64,000 nucleotides of DNA from a virus. The number at the start of each line of letters is the position of its first letter. The first letter of the stretch is position 1. The DNA lies in IMG/VR virus record IMGVR_UViG_3300029787_000002, positions 1 to 64,000 of that record, one strand, 5' to 3'. Of this stretch, positions 35,600 through 42,567 are shown one piece after another. The translations under genes were made by a program, and so were the position numbers. The notes beneath the pieces were generated by a model. That model was given only the letters and a program-made list of their open reading frames with translations, had not been told where the DNA came from and did not search any database.

Positions 35600-35899
35600 A
35601 TGTTATCTACCGCTTATCGCCTTCGACTAGAAGGCATATGTAAATCTATCGCAGCAGGAACGGAAGTAAGTATAGACGATATGATATGGGCACAGAAACT
35701 AGCAAAATCAAATACGTCCGCAAGAGGTATGCTGAGTACAGCAAGACGTATGAATACGAATCCAGACGATTCTTTTCTTAACGGTCTGAATATTGGTGAC
35801 CCCGATTCAGGCAACCACCGTAGGGGTTTCTTTAATCCAGAAGAAGTAGTAGACTGGTTTCATCAAGAACGTTCAGATGATTGGAGACAACGCGACTAA
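35600..35899 (+). CDS. Conserved-looking small protein, unknown
   Basis: A 99-residue protein: an N-terminal helical half (YRLRLEGICKSIAAGTEVSI, DDMIWAQKLAKSNTSARGML) and a C-terminal half with NGLNIGDPDSGNHRRGFFNP and EEVVDWFHQERSDDWRQRD. The arrangement resembles small cyanophage proteins encoded near gp23, but I cannot name a family. It has its own late promoter and its stop overlaps the next ATG (TAATG). Confidence 0.75.
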   Translation: MLSTAYRLRLEGICKSIAAGTEVSIDDMIWAQKLAKSNTSARGMLSTARRMNTNPDDSFLNGLNIGDPDSGNHRRGFFNPEEVVDWFHQERSDDWRQRD

Positions 35900-36102
35900 T
35901 GAACACACAAGCAATGTCAGCACAACTTGGTGCTATTGATTTATCGGACATAGAAGCACAAAGAGATGCTATTCCACCTATGAAAGTAAACGAAATGAAT
36001 CTTTTATCTGATGCATTGAGGGTTGAACTTAAACAACTTATTAATGAAGTTCTAGACGAGAGGCAACGAGAAAGACCATTTGGAGGACTTGGGGGTAAGT
36101 AA
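35899..36102 (+). CDS. Small helical protein, unknown
   Basis: ATG at 35899 overlaps the preceding TAA (TAATG). An in-frame TTG lies 18 bases upstream, but the overlapping ATG is the likelier start. The 67-residue product is mostly helical (MNLLSDALRVELKQLINEVL) and ends with GGLGGK. Its stop overlaps the next ATG in the same way, so three small genes form a coupled string. Confidence 0.65.
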   Translation: MNTQAMSAQLGAIDLSDIEAQRDAIPPMKVNEMNLLSDALRVELKQLINEVLDERQRERPFGGLGGK

Positions 36103-36308
36103 TGTTAGCAACGATCCTACTATTCAGTTGCATTCCATTTGTAACTGCCACTCTATGGTTTGGTACTAGGGGAGGATACTATGATACTGATGACTATGAT
36201 GGACATGGTACAGCACACAAAGTACTCTTAGATGATGAACCAAAAGTATACTGGTCAAGTGAAGCATTAGATCAGTTAGAAATGCTCCAGAAGAAAGAGA
36301 CTAAATAA
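36102..36308 (+). CDS. Small membrane-anchored protein, unknown
   Basis: A 68-residue protein with an N-terminal hydrophobic segment (MLATILLFSCIPFVTATLWF) and a polar, acidic remainder ending LDQLEMLQKKETK. The C-terminal 13 codons and the CTAAATAA that includes the stop are duplicated 418 bp downstream, flanking a minus-strand cassette. This indicates that the cassette entered at or next to the 3' end of this gene without destroying it. Confidence 0.65.
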   Translation: MLATILLFSCIPFVTATLWFGTRGGYYDTDDYDGHGTAHKVLLDDEPKVYWSSEALDQLEMLQKKETK

Positions 36309-36317
36309 AAAAAGAGA
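36265..36317 (+). repeat. 53-bp direct repeat, left copy
   Basis: Runs from CATTAGATCAGTTAGAAATG to ACTAAATAAAAAAAGAGA. Identical to the right copy at 36683-36735 at 51 of 53 positions. It spans the 3' end of the membrane-protein gene and a CTAAATA late-promoter motif. Confidence 0.85.
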
Positions 36318-36320
36318 TCG

Positions 36321-36599
36321 TCAAGATTGTACTTCTGGTGCTCTAAACTGCTGTGCATTAAAAGATTGAATTTCTGGATCAGTAATAATTTCCATAGAAA
36401 GAGGATTTCTTTTTTTGCCCCTTACGTTTGCAATTGCACATTTAAAATTATCAAGAACTTCATCAAATACATTATAAGTTTCTGCTGCAAATTTAAACTC
36501 ACCTCTTTCTCTTCCTGCTTGAAGAGTTTCTATCGCTTTGATAGATGTAACAAGATCCTTTATTTTCACGGATGCTCTTTGTGCTTTTTTGTTGGCCAT
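36321..36599 (-). CDS. Minus-strand moron-like small protein, unknown
   Basis: A 92-residue basic protein on the strand opposite to all neighbours. N-terminus ANKKAQRASVKIKDLVTSIK, a helical middle (YNVFDEVLDNFKCAIANVRG) and a polar C-terminus. It has its own consensus-like promoter (TTGACA, 16-base spacer, extended -10 TAAGAT) and is enclosed by 53-bp direct repeats, i.e. an independently expressed insertion. No signal peptide, membrane segment or recognised domain. The basic charge would fit a nucleic-acid or host-protein-binding effector, but that is speculation. Confidence 0.7.
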   Translation of the reverse strand: MANKKAQRASVKIKDLVTSIKAIETLQAGRERGEFKFAAETYNVFDEVLDNFKCAIANVRGKKRNPLSMEIITDPEIQSFNAQQFRAPEVQS

Positions 36600-36622
36600 A
36601 ATAAAATTTAATTAGTACTAGT

Positions 36623-36650
36623 ATCTTAACATAAAAAAAAGGAATGTCAA
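36623..36650 (-). promoter_or_regulatory. Minus-strand sigma70 promoter within a hairpin/T-run
   Basis: Reading the minus strand: TTGACA (36650-36645), 16-base spacer containing eight T, TGT extension, and TAAGAT (36628-36623). The -35 spans the CTTGA loop and 3' arm of hairpin GGAATG/CATTCC (36657-36641). The architecture is the same as the gp23-terminator promoter at 35308-35344. Confidence 0.65.
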
Positions 36651-36682
36651 GCATTCCTATAAAATTGATTTCATAATATACT

Positions 36683-36735
36683 CATTAGATCAGTTAGAAA
36701 TGCTCCAGAAGAAAGATACTAAATAATAAAAGAGA
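36683..36735 (+). repeat. 53-bp direct repeat, right copy
   Basis: Second copy of the 36265-36317 repeat, with two substitutions. It still encodes LDQLEMLQKKDTK and a stop in frame but has no upstream gene, so it is a 3' gene remnant. Its CTAAATAA (36719-36726) now serves as the late-promoter motif for the oxygenase gene at 36746. Confidence 0.85.
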
Positions 36736-36745
36736 ATGACTTATT

Positions 36746-37336
36746 ATGATCACTGACATCAGATATGATGGGTTCATCGGTATATTCGATACCGAATACA
36801 ATACCCAACCCTTGATTGATTATTGGGAATACCAAAACAAAGTGGGATCTACATTTAAACGTAAAGGTTTATTTGGTAGAGAACGCAAAGCACATGCTCG
36901 TAAAGATACATGTCTTGCCACTGAAGACTTTATGTTGGATCACAACTGCGGTTATCAGTGGATGCGGGAATATAATGAAGTTACTGGTAGATGCCTTGAA
37001 GAATACATTGATCAGTTTGAACATCTTCTACATTATAGATATCAACAAGTATATCTGAATGTACAAAAGACTTTACCACAGCAAGGATATCATAGTTGGC
37101 ATTCAGAAGATGGTTCTTTAGGATGTAATCGTCGGATCCTTGCCACTATGATGTATCTTAATGATATTGCTGAAGGTGGTGAAACTGAATTTTTATATCA
37201 GTCTTTGAGGTATAAACCCAAACGAGGTCAGTTTCTTATCTGGCCAGCAGGTTTTACTCATGTACACAGAGGCAATCCTCCTTTGTCTGGTGAGAAATAC
37301 ATTTCTACATCATGGTTAGAAAATATAAACGCATAA
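36746..37336 (+). CDS. 2OG-Fe(II) oxygenase family protein
   Basis: A 196-residue cupin-fold dioxygenase, probably a hydroxylase. Core features: HYRYQQVYLNVQ, then HSWHSEDGSLGCNRRILATM (metal-binding His in WHSED), LNDIAEGGETEFLYQS, PKRGQFLIWPAG, the distal THVHRGNPP and the closing EKYISTSW. The proximal motif is H-S-E-D, so the second ligand may be Glu rather than the usual HxD Asp. The substrate is unknown; relatives hydroxylate proline or other residues. It is encoded just downstream of the repeat-flanked cassette. Confidence 0.85.
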   Translation: MITDIRYDGFIGIFDTEYNTQPLIDYWEYQNKVGSTFKRKGLFGRERKAHARKDTCLATEDFMLDHNCGYQWMREYNEVTGRCLEEYIDQFEHLLHYRYQQVYLNVQKTLPQQGYHSWHSEDGSLGCNRRILATMMYLNDIAEGGETEFLYQSLRYKPKRGQFLIWPAGFTHVHRGNPPLSGEKYISTSWLENINA

Positions 37337-37337
37337 C

Positions 37338-37898
37338 ATGTCTGCACAAAACTGGTATCAAGAACAATTAACGAACAAGAACTTTCTATCTCCAATTGGA
37401 TTTGTATTCCTTTTGGAGAAAGCAAAGAAGGTTTCGTTTTTATGTCAGCGAGCAAGTATCCCAGAACTTAATGTTGGTGACATCCAAGTACCTACTAGAG
37501 GATTAGTCCGTGTTCCTATCGAAGGTAACATTGAATATGGAGACTTAACTCTAGAGTTTATCGTTGATGAAGATCTAAGAAATTATATGGAGATTCATAA
37601 CTGGTTGCGTGCATTAGGTACTCCTGATAATTACGGAGAAAGAACTTCATGGATGCAGGCAAACAGTGATAGAACATTTAATGACAGAGGATCTAAAGTA
37701 TCTGATGGCACATTACAAGTATTGAACAATAATAATATCGCAAACTTTGATGTAGTGTTTGAAGAGATGTTTCCAGTCAGTCTATCAACTCTGGACTTCA
37801 ACGTTACGAATACAGATACAGATTATCTTACAGCAAGTGTTACTTTTAAGTATCTTCTTTACGAGATCAGAAATACTAACCAACGTACTAGACGATGA
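37338..37898 (+). CDS. Tail tube-fold protein (gp3 position; possibly gp54-like)
   Basis: A 186-residue protein with the gp19-type tail-tube pattern: SPIGFVFLLEKAKKVSFLCQ, RASIPELNVGDIQVPTRG, IEYGDLTLEFIVDEDLRNYM and a C-terminal LTASVTFKYLLYEI strand. T4-like cyanophages encode gp3 (tail completion) between gp23 and uvsY, and proteins at this position are usually so labelled. The sequence pattern also fits the tube-initiator gp54. I regard tail-terminus or tube-initiator function as likely but cannot choose between them. It is followed by an ATGA overlap. Confidence 0.75.
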   Translation: MSAQNWYQEQLTNKNFLSPIGFVFLLEKAKKVSFLCQRASIPELNVGDIQVPTRGLVRVPIEGNIEYGDLTLEFIVDEDLRNYMEIHNWLRALGTPDNYGERTSWMQANSDRTFNDRGSKVSDGTLQVLNNNNIANFDVVFEEMFPVSLSTLDFNVTNTDTDYLTASVTFKYLLYEIRNTNQRTRR

Positions 37899-38272
37899 AG
37901 TTCGAGTTTGAACATCATTGGGGTGGAAATGACAATTGGTATACTAAATCTAAGCGATGGGCAAAGAAACAAAACCCATCCATGTCCCTCATTGCATCAA
38001 TTTTTATAGAATGGTTGCATAAATGGTGGATTGATGGTAAAATACAAATGGTCCTTGACGACGTTGATCGCCAAGTTGACCTGATACATTCCCAATGGGA
38101 GGCAAATGACACAGAACTCACCCCACACACAGTGGAGACAGGAGTATTTGGAGATGAAGGATGGTCTATCTCAATCACAAATCCGATTGTTGAAAGAAGG
38201 ACCGAACCAACTGTCTCAGGCATGGTTACTCCAAGCGATGCACAACGACTACAACAAGATGAAGGGGATTAA
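37895..38272 (+). CDS. Hypothetical protein upstream of uvsY
   Basis: A 125-residue protein starting in an ATGA overlap with the tail protein. It is Trp-rich (HHWGGNDNWYTKSKRWAKKQ, then FIEWLHKWWIDGKIQMVLDD) and ends with an acidic Gln-rich tail. No domain is recognised. The ORF in another frame across its 3' half (38106-38351) is probably not real over that length. Confidence 0.65.
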   Translation: MKFEFEHHWGGNDNWYTKSKRWAKKQNPSMSLIASIFIEWLHKWWIDGKIQMVLDDVDRQVDLIHSQWEANDTELTPHTVETGVFGDEGWSISITNPIVERRTEPTVSGMVTPSDAQRLQQDEGD

Positions 38273-38351
38273 AGAACCTCCTAGTAAAGAAAGTGGTGTC
38301 CAGACATCAATGAAAGAATGGTTTCAAAACAATAAAGAGCAAGGAACATAA
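38259..38351 (+). CDS. Possible 30-aa peptide upstream of uvsY
   Basis: ATG at 38259 overlaps the end of the preceding gene; the stop overlaps the uvsY ATG (TAATG). It encodes MKGIKEPPSKESGVQTSMKE followed by a charged tail. The double overlap suggests real translation, but the frame is also open upstream to 38106, so the start is uncertain and the evidence is weak. Confidence 0.35.
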   Translation: MKGIKEPPSKESGVQTSMKEWFQNNKEQGT

Positions 38352-38779
38352 TGAATCTGGAAAAACTGCAGGAACTGTGGAAGACAGATTGTCAGATCGA
38401 TACTGATTTGTATTGTGAAGAGTCAATCAAGATTCCACAGTTGCATCAAAGGTATTTGGAATTTTATAATACATACTCTCTTATGAAGAAGGAGAAAGAG
38501 GGTACGTTAAATGCATTAAAGAAAGATAAATGGTTATACTATAAAGGAAAAGCATCATCTCAAATCTACAAAGAGATGCCATTTGATTTAAAACTTACTA
38601 CTAAAGAAGAGATTTGGATGTTCATCGATGCAGATGAAGAGATCCGCAAGTTACGTTATAAGATTGATTATATCGATCAAGTATTATATTTCTTGGAAAA
38701 TGTTCTGAAGCAAATCAATACCAGAAATTTTCAAATTAAGAATGCTATTGAATGGACTAAGTGGAAAGAAGGTTCTTAA
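38351..38779 (+). CDS. uvsY: Recombination mediator UvsY
   Basis: Loads the UvsX recombinase onto gp32-coated single-stranded DNA. The 142-residue protein shows the UvsY pattern: MNLEKLQELWKTDCQIDTDL, KIPQLHQRYLEFYNTYSLMK and the central DKWLYYKGKASSQIYKEMPF block, ending in a helix. T4 UvsY is 137 residues. It is followed by uvsW, as usual in cyanophages. Confidence 0.95.
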   Translation: MNLEKLQELWKTDCQIDTDLYCEESIKIPQLHQRYLEFYNTYSLMKKEKEGTLNALKKDKWLYYKGKASSQIYKEMPFDLKLTTKEEIWMFIDADEEIRKLRYKIDYIDQVLYFLENVLKQINTRNFQIKNAIEWTKWKEGS

Positions 38780-38789
38780 TACTCTGATA

Positions 38790-38815
38790 CATAGTGTAGT
38801 GACTTGAACACTATG
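38790..38815 (+). promoter_or_regulatory. Hairpin covering the uvsW start region
   Basis: Perfect 8-bp inverted repeat CATAGTGT (38790-38797) and ACACTATG (38808-38815), loop AGTGACTTGA. The 3' arm includes the upstream in-frame ATG (38813-38815), and the second ATG at 38819 lies 3 bases beyond. There is no T-run, so translational control is likelier than termination. Confidence 0.5.
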
Positions 38816-38818
38816 TCA

Positions 38819-40285
38819 ATGGATCTTAAGATCAAGAAGAAGAATGAAGTCTATCTTAAGGTTCAAGCAGAACCTCATATAAATTACGAGTTATCGGATT
38901 TCTTTACCTTTGAGGTTGAGTCTGCAAAGTTTATGCAGAAGCAAAGAAGGTGGAAAGGATGGGATGGAAAGATAAGATTATTCTCTCCTGCTACAGGGGA
39001 GATCTATTGTGGTCTCTATGATTATTTGGTTGACTACGCAAAGAAAAAGGGATACGAGTATGAGACGGAGACCGATGAGAATTTTGGTCATCCTGAAGAT
39101 GTGAATAAGTTTGTGACTCCTGAGGCAGTTGCAGGTTATATGAAATCGTTGAATCTTCCTGTAAAGGTACGCGACTACCAATATCAAGCAGTATACGAAT
39201 GCCTGAGATACAACAGACGACTCCTATTGTCGCCAACTGCCAGTGGGAAATCCTTGATGATTTATTCATTGGTTAGGTATCATGAAAAATTAGACAGAAG
39301 AATTCTTATCGTAGTTCCTACGACGTCTCTTGTTGAGCAAATGTACAAAGACTTTGAATCCTATGGATGGAAAGCGTCTGACTATTGCCACAAAATATAC
39401 GCGGGGCAAGAAAAATACACGAACCATGAAGTAGTAATCACCACTTGGCAGAGTATTTACAAGGAACCTAGTCAATGGTTTAGCAAATTTGATGTCGTGA
39501 TCGGTGACGAGGCGCACCAATTCAAAGCTAAATCTCTTACTTCTCTTATGGGTAAGTTGCATAACTGTAAGTATAGGTATGGATTTACAGGGACACTTGA
39601 TGGTGCAAATGTAAATCAGTTGACTCTAGAAGGATTGTTTGGTAGATGTACACAAGTAACAAGAACTAATGAGTTAATGAAGCAAGGATATATTGCAAAA
39701 CTAAAAGTTAAAATTGTATTATTGAAGCACGAAGAACAACTCTTCGAGGGATATCAGGATGAGATGAGTTATCTTGTAGAGCATGAAGGACGAAATAGAT
39801 TCATTCGTAACCTTGCTACAGATCTAAAAGGGAACACATTGATCCTCTTTAACTATGTAGAGCGTCATGGGGAACCTTTGTTTAACTTGATAAATAGTCA
39901 TGTGGAACGTCCAGTACATTTCGTGCACGGTGGTGTAGATGTTGAAGATCGAGAAGTGATTCGACAACTTACTGAAGTGTCTGACGATGCTATCATCATT
40001 GCCAGTTACGGAACGTTCTCTACAGGGATTAATATCAAAAACTTGCATAATGTAATTTTTGCTTCTCCTTCAAAATCAAGAGTCAGGAACTTACAGTCCA
40101 TTGGGCGAGTATTAAGGAAAGGAGAAAACAAATCACAAGCGACTTTGTATGATATTGCGGATGATATTTCTACTGATCGTGGAAATAACTATACTTTAAA
40201 TCATCTATTAGAACGAGTGAAAGTATACAATGAAGAAAAATTTAATTATGAAATTATAGACGTAAAACTAAAAGCCTATGATTAA
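38819..40285 (+). CDS. uvsW: UvsW helicase (RNA-DNA / branch migration)
   Basis: Superfamily 2 helicase that unwinds R-loops and branched DNA and switches replication to recombination-dependent mode. Walker A LLSPTASGKSL (about residue 137), DEAH-type box VIGDEAHQF, motif III-like YGFTGTLDG, and motif VI SIGRVLRKGENK are visible. I chose ATG 38819 because the product (MDLKIKKKNEVYLKV) then aligns with the T4 start MDIKV. An in-frame TTG at 38804 and ATG at 38813 lie in an upstream hairpin. Length 488 residues, close to T4. It overlaps the next gene by 8 bases. Confidence 0.95.
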   Translation: MDLKIKKKNEVYLKVQAEPHINYELSDFFTFEVESAKFMQKQRRWKGWDGKIRLFSPATGEIYCGLYDYLVDYAKKKGYEYETETDENFGHPEDVNKFVTPEAVAGYMKSLNLPVKVRDYQYQAVYECLRYNRRLLLSPTASGKSLMIYSLVRYHEKLDRRILIVVPTTSLVEQMYKDFESYGWKASDYCHKIYAGQEKYTNHEVVITTWQSIYKEPSQWFSKFDVVIGDEAHQFKAKSLTSLMGKLHNCKYRYGFTGTLDGANVNQLTLEGLFGRCTQVTRTNELMKQGYIAKLKVKIVLLKHEEQLFEGYQDEMSYLVEHEGRNRFIRNLATDLKGNTLILFNYVERHGEPLFNLINSHVERPVHFVHGGVDVEDREVIRQLTEVSDDAIIIASYGTFSTGINIKNLHNVIFASPSKSRVRNLQSIGRVLRKGENKSQATLYDIADDISTDRGNNYTLNHLLERVKVYNEEKFNYEIIDVKLKAYD

Positions 40286-40721
40286 CCATGTAAAACACGA
40301 CGAAGATTTCTTTGGTATTTTTAAAATGACCAATGGAGAGGAAGTACTATCTCGCGCTGTCATCACAGTCGATCAAAATGAATCACTTATCTTTTTACAA
40401 GATCCAGTAATGGTTCATGTAATGACAAAACCTATGAGTGAAACCAAGATGGTGCGTGGAGTTGGATTTGTCAAATGGCAACAACTCTCCGATGAGGAAT
40501 TCTTTGTAGTGAAAGAAAAAGATGTAGTATGCATCGCCACCATGAGCAGAGAGGTTCAACTTTTGTATGAAGGTTACCTCATGACTGAAAATGGAGTCAA
40601 ACCAACGTCGTTCAAGGCAGGGTACCACATCAAACCAGATAAATCTATCGGATACGTTGGTAACACTGATGACTATAGAAAAAAATTAGAAGATATATTT
40701 AAAGCTACTGATAACCCTTGA
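40278..40721 (+). CDS. Conserved protein, possibly Sm-like fold
   Basis: A 147-residue protein beginning inside the uvsW end. The N-terminal 60 residues (FFGIFKMTNGEEVLSRAVIT, then LIFLQDPVMVHVM) have the five-strand 'G.EV.....' pattern of Sm/LSm-like domains, also seen in the proteins at 59202 and 59536. The rest includes FVKWQQLSDEEFFVVKEKDV and a C-terminal helix. Sm-like identity is inference. It lies between uvsW and the late sigma gene. Confidence 0.7.
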   Translation: MINHVKHDEDFFGIFKMTNGEEVLSRAVITVDQNESLIFLQDPVMVHVMTKPMSETKMVRGVGFVKWQQLSDEEFFVVKEKDVVCIATMSREVQLLYEGYLMTENGVKPTSFKAGYHIKPDKSIGYVGNTDDYRKKLEDIFKATDNP

Positions 40722-40748
40722 ACCCTTACAGTGTTATTGTACTCGGAA

Positions 40749-40776
40749 TTGACATCCTTGTCAAGTATGCTATAAT
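40749..40776 (+). promoter_or_regulatory. Consensus sigma70 promoter for gp55
   Basis: TTGACA (40749-40754), 16-base spacer, and TATAAT (40771-40776) with extended -10 TGC. The -35 is one arm of a palindrome TTGACA-TCCT-TGTCAA. The gp55 ATG lies 21 bases downstream. It would be read by host RNA polymerase before late transcription. Confidence 0.75.
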
Positions 40777-40797
40777 AACAACAGCACTTAAACACAC

Positions 40798-41271
40798 ATG
40801 AAGCGAGTCGCCAAGAAAAAACAACACTACGTTGATAACAAAAAGTTCCTAGATGCAATCGTCGAATACAAACGACGTGTTGATGTTGCTAAAGAAAAGG
40901 GACTGGATAAACCTCGTGTCAACGATTATATTGGCGGTTGCTTTCTTAAGATAGCAAATCATCTGTCATTCCGTCCTAACTTTATCAACTATATGTACAA
41001 GGACGATATGATTTGTGATGGTATTGAAAATTGTATTCAATATATCGACAACTTTAATCCTGAAAAATCCAAGAACCCTTTTGCATACTTCACACAGATC
41101 GTATACTACGCATTCCTGAGAAGGATTGCTAAAGAGAAACGGCAGATGGACATCAAAGATAAGATCATTGACAAGTATGGATACTCGGATGTATTCACAG
41201 TTGACGGATCAGCAACAACCGACTATAATAGTATCAAGTCTAATATCCAAGTTAAGACTCGTCGTCAATGA
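40798..41271 (+). CDS. 55: Late transcription sigma factor gp55
   Basis: Alternative sigma subunit that directs host RNA polymerase to TATAAATA late promoters together with the sliding clamp. The 157-residue protein carries the sigma region-2-like block NFNPEKSKNPFAYFTQIVYY followed by AFLRRIAKEKRQMDIKDK, diagnostic of gp55. T4 gp55 is 185 residues. Its own promoter is sigma70-like. It is consistent with the NATAAATA motifs seen before structural genes. Confidence 0.95.
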   Translation: MKRVAKKKQHYVDNKKFLDAIVEYKRRVDVAKEKGLDKPRVNDYIGGCFLKIANHLSFRPNFINYMYKDDMICDGIENCIQYIDNFNPEKSKNPFAYFTQIVYYAFLRRIAKEKRQMDIKDKIIDKYGYSDVFTVDGSATTDYNSIKSNIQVKTRRQ

Positions 41272-41278
41272 TTTCATT

Positions 41279-42310
41279 ATGAAAATACTCCTGATAACTG
41301 ATCAGCATTTCGGTGTCAGAGGAGACAATCAACACTTTATCAATCACTATAAAAAGTTTTATGGTAAGGTGGTGATTCCTTTTATCAAAGCATCGGGTAT
41401 TAAAGATATTATTTGTCTAGGAGATACGTTTGATAAACGTAGATCTATCAATTTTATGTCTCTGGACGAGGCAAAGAAAATGTGGTTTGATCCTATTGAC
41501 CAACTAGGATGTAGGATGACTATGCTTGTTGGTAATCATGACATTTACTACAAGAATACTTTGCGGGTGAATGCTGCAACTCAAATCTTAGGTGACTATG
41601 ATTTTAAAGTTGTTGAACAACCAACTGAACTGGAGTATGACGGTCTGAAGATCCTCATGCTTCCATGGATTTGTGATGACAATCGCGATGAAGTCTTTAA
41701 TATTGTAGCATCAACTGATGCGAAAGTATGTATGGGTCACTTAGAACTGAATGGTTTTGAGGCACACCCAGGACATGTCATGGAAAGTGGCATGGATAAA
41801 ACTTTGTTTGATAAGTTCAAACGTGTGTTCACTGGACACTATCATCAGAAATCTACTAAAGGTAATATCAGTTACCTAGGCAACCCTTATCAACTATATT
41901 GGAATGACTACGGATGCAAAAGGGGGTTTCACGTTTTTGATACGGATACTCTTAAGACTACTTTTTATAGGAATCCCTTTGACACTTTTCATAAATTGTA
42001 TTATAATAATGGAGTTAGTATCCCAGAGTCGGCAGAACTCGAAGGAGGTTTTGTAAAACTAATCGTTGAAGAAAAAGGCGATTACCAAAAGTTTGATTAC
42101 ACAGTCAAACAACTACAAAACATCGGTCTTGGAGATCTTAAGATTGTCGAAGACCTTAGTGCTGAACTAGAGTGTTCGGATACTACCCTTGAAACAGAGG
42201 ACACTATGACGTTACTCGAATCATACATAGATGAGATAGAACTAAAAGTCAATAAGACTAATATCAAATCTGTAATGAGATCTTTATACGTCGAAGCGTC
42301 TGAACTTTAA
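41279..42310 (+). CDS. 47: Recombination endonuclease subunit gp47 (Mre11/SbcD-like)
   Basis: Nuclease subunit of the gp46/gp47 complex that resects DNA ends and degrades host DNA. All phosphoesterase motifs are visible: ITDQHFGVRGD (D8, H10), CLGDTFDKR, VGNHDIYY, GHLELNG and FTGHYHQK. The true start is ATG 41279 (MKILLITDQHFG); the frame is open upstream through gp55, but that is shadow sequence. Length 344 residues, close to T4 gp47 (339). The stop overlaps the next ATG. Confidence 0.96.
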   Translation: MKILLITDQHFGVRGDNQHFINHYKKFYGKVVIPFIKASGIKDIICLGDTFDKRRSINFMSLDEAKKMWFDPIDQLGCRMTMLVGNHDIYYKNTLRVNAATQILGDYDFKVVEQPTELEYDGLKILMLPWICDDNRDEVFNIVASTDAKVCMGHLELNGFEAHPGHVMESGMDKTLFDKFKRVFTGHYHQKSTKGNISYLGNPYQLYWNDYGCKRGFHVFDTDTLKTTFYRNPFDTFHKLYYNNGVSIPESAELEGGFVKLIVEEKGDYQKFDYTVKQLQNIGLGDLKIVEDLSAELECSDTTLETEDTMTLLESYIDEIELKVNKTNIKSVMRSLYVEASEL

Positions 42311-42567
42311 TGTTTGTTTTAACCGAAGTTGGTACTGGTGGTGTCTATGCTTGCACTAATAAGGAAAAGCAGAAAACTGTAACTGTCTTTGAAAACGAAG
42401 ACGATGCTGAACGGTATGCTATTCTATTAGAAGCAACTGATTACCACAAAGAACTTGAACTCATGGAAGTTGATCCTGATATCATTGCCATGAACTGTGT
42501 TAACTACAACTATAAGTTTACAATCATTAAATCTAACGAACTGATCGTACCTATTATTAAAGAATGA
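42310..42567 (+). CDS. DUF3110-like protein
   Basis: An 85-residue protein inserted between gp47 and gp46. The sequence MFVLTEVGTGGVYACTNKEK, then VFENEDDAERYAILLEATDY resembles the cyanobacterial DUF3110 family, in which a short strand is followed by an 'F.DEDDA.RYA..L' helix. This suggests a host-derived small domain. Function is unknown. It overlaps gp46 by 4 bases (ATGA), so it is co-translated with the nuclease complex. Confidence 0.75.
   Translation: MFVLTEVGTGGVYACTNKEKQKTVTVFENEDDAERYAILLEATDYHKELELMEVDPDIIAMNCVNYNYKFTIIKSNELIVPIIKE

Noticed and set aside
38106-38351. 81-aa ORF upstream of uvsY
   Set aside because: Its first half overlaps a coupled gene in another frame; only the last 30 codons from ATG 38259 are retained as a weak call.
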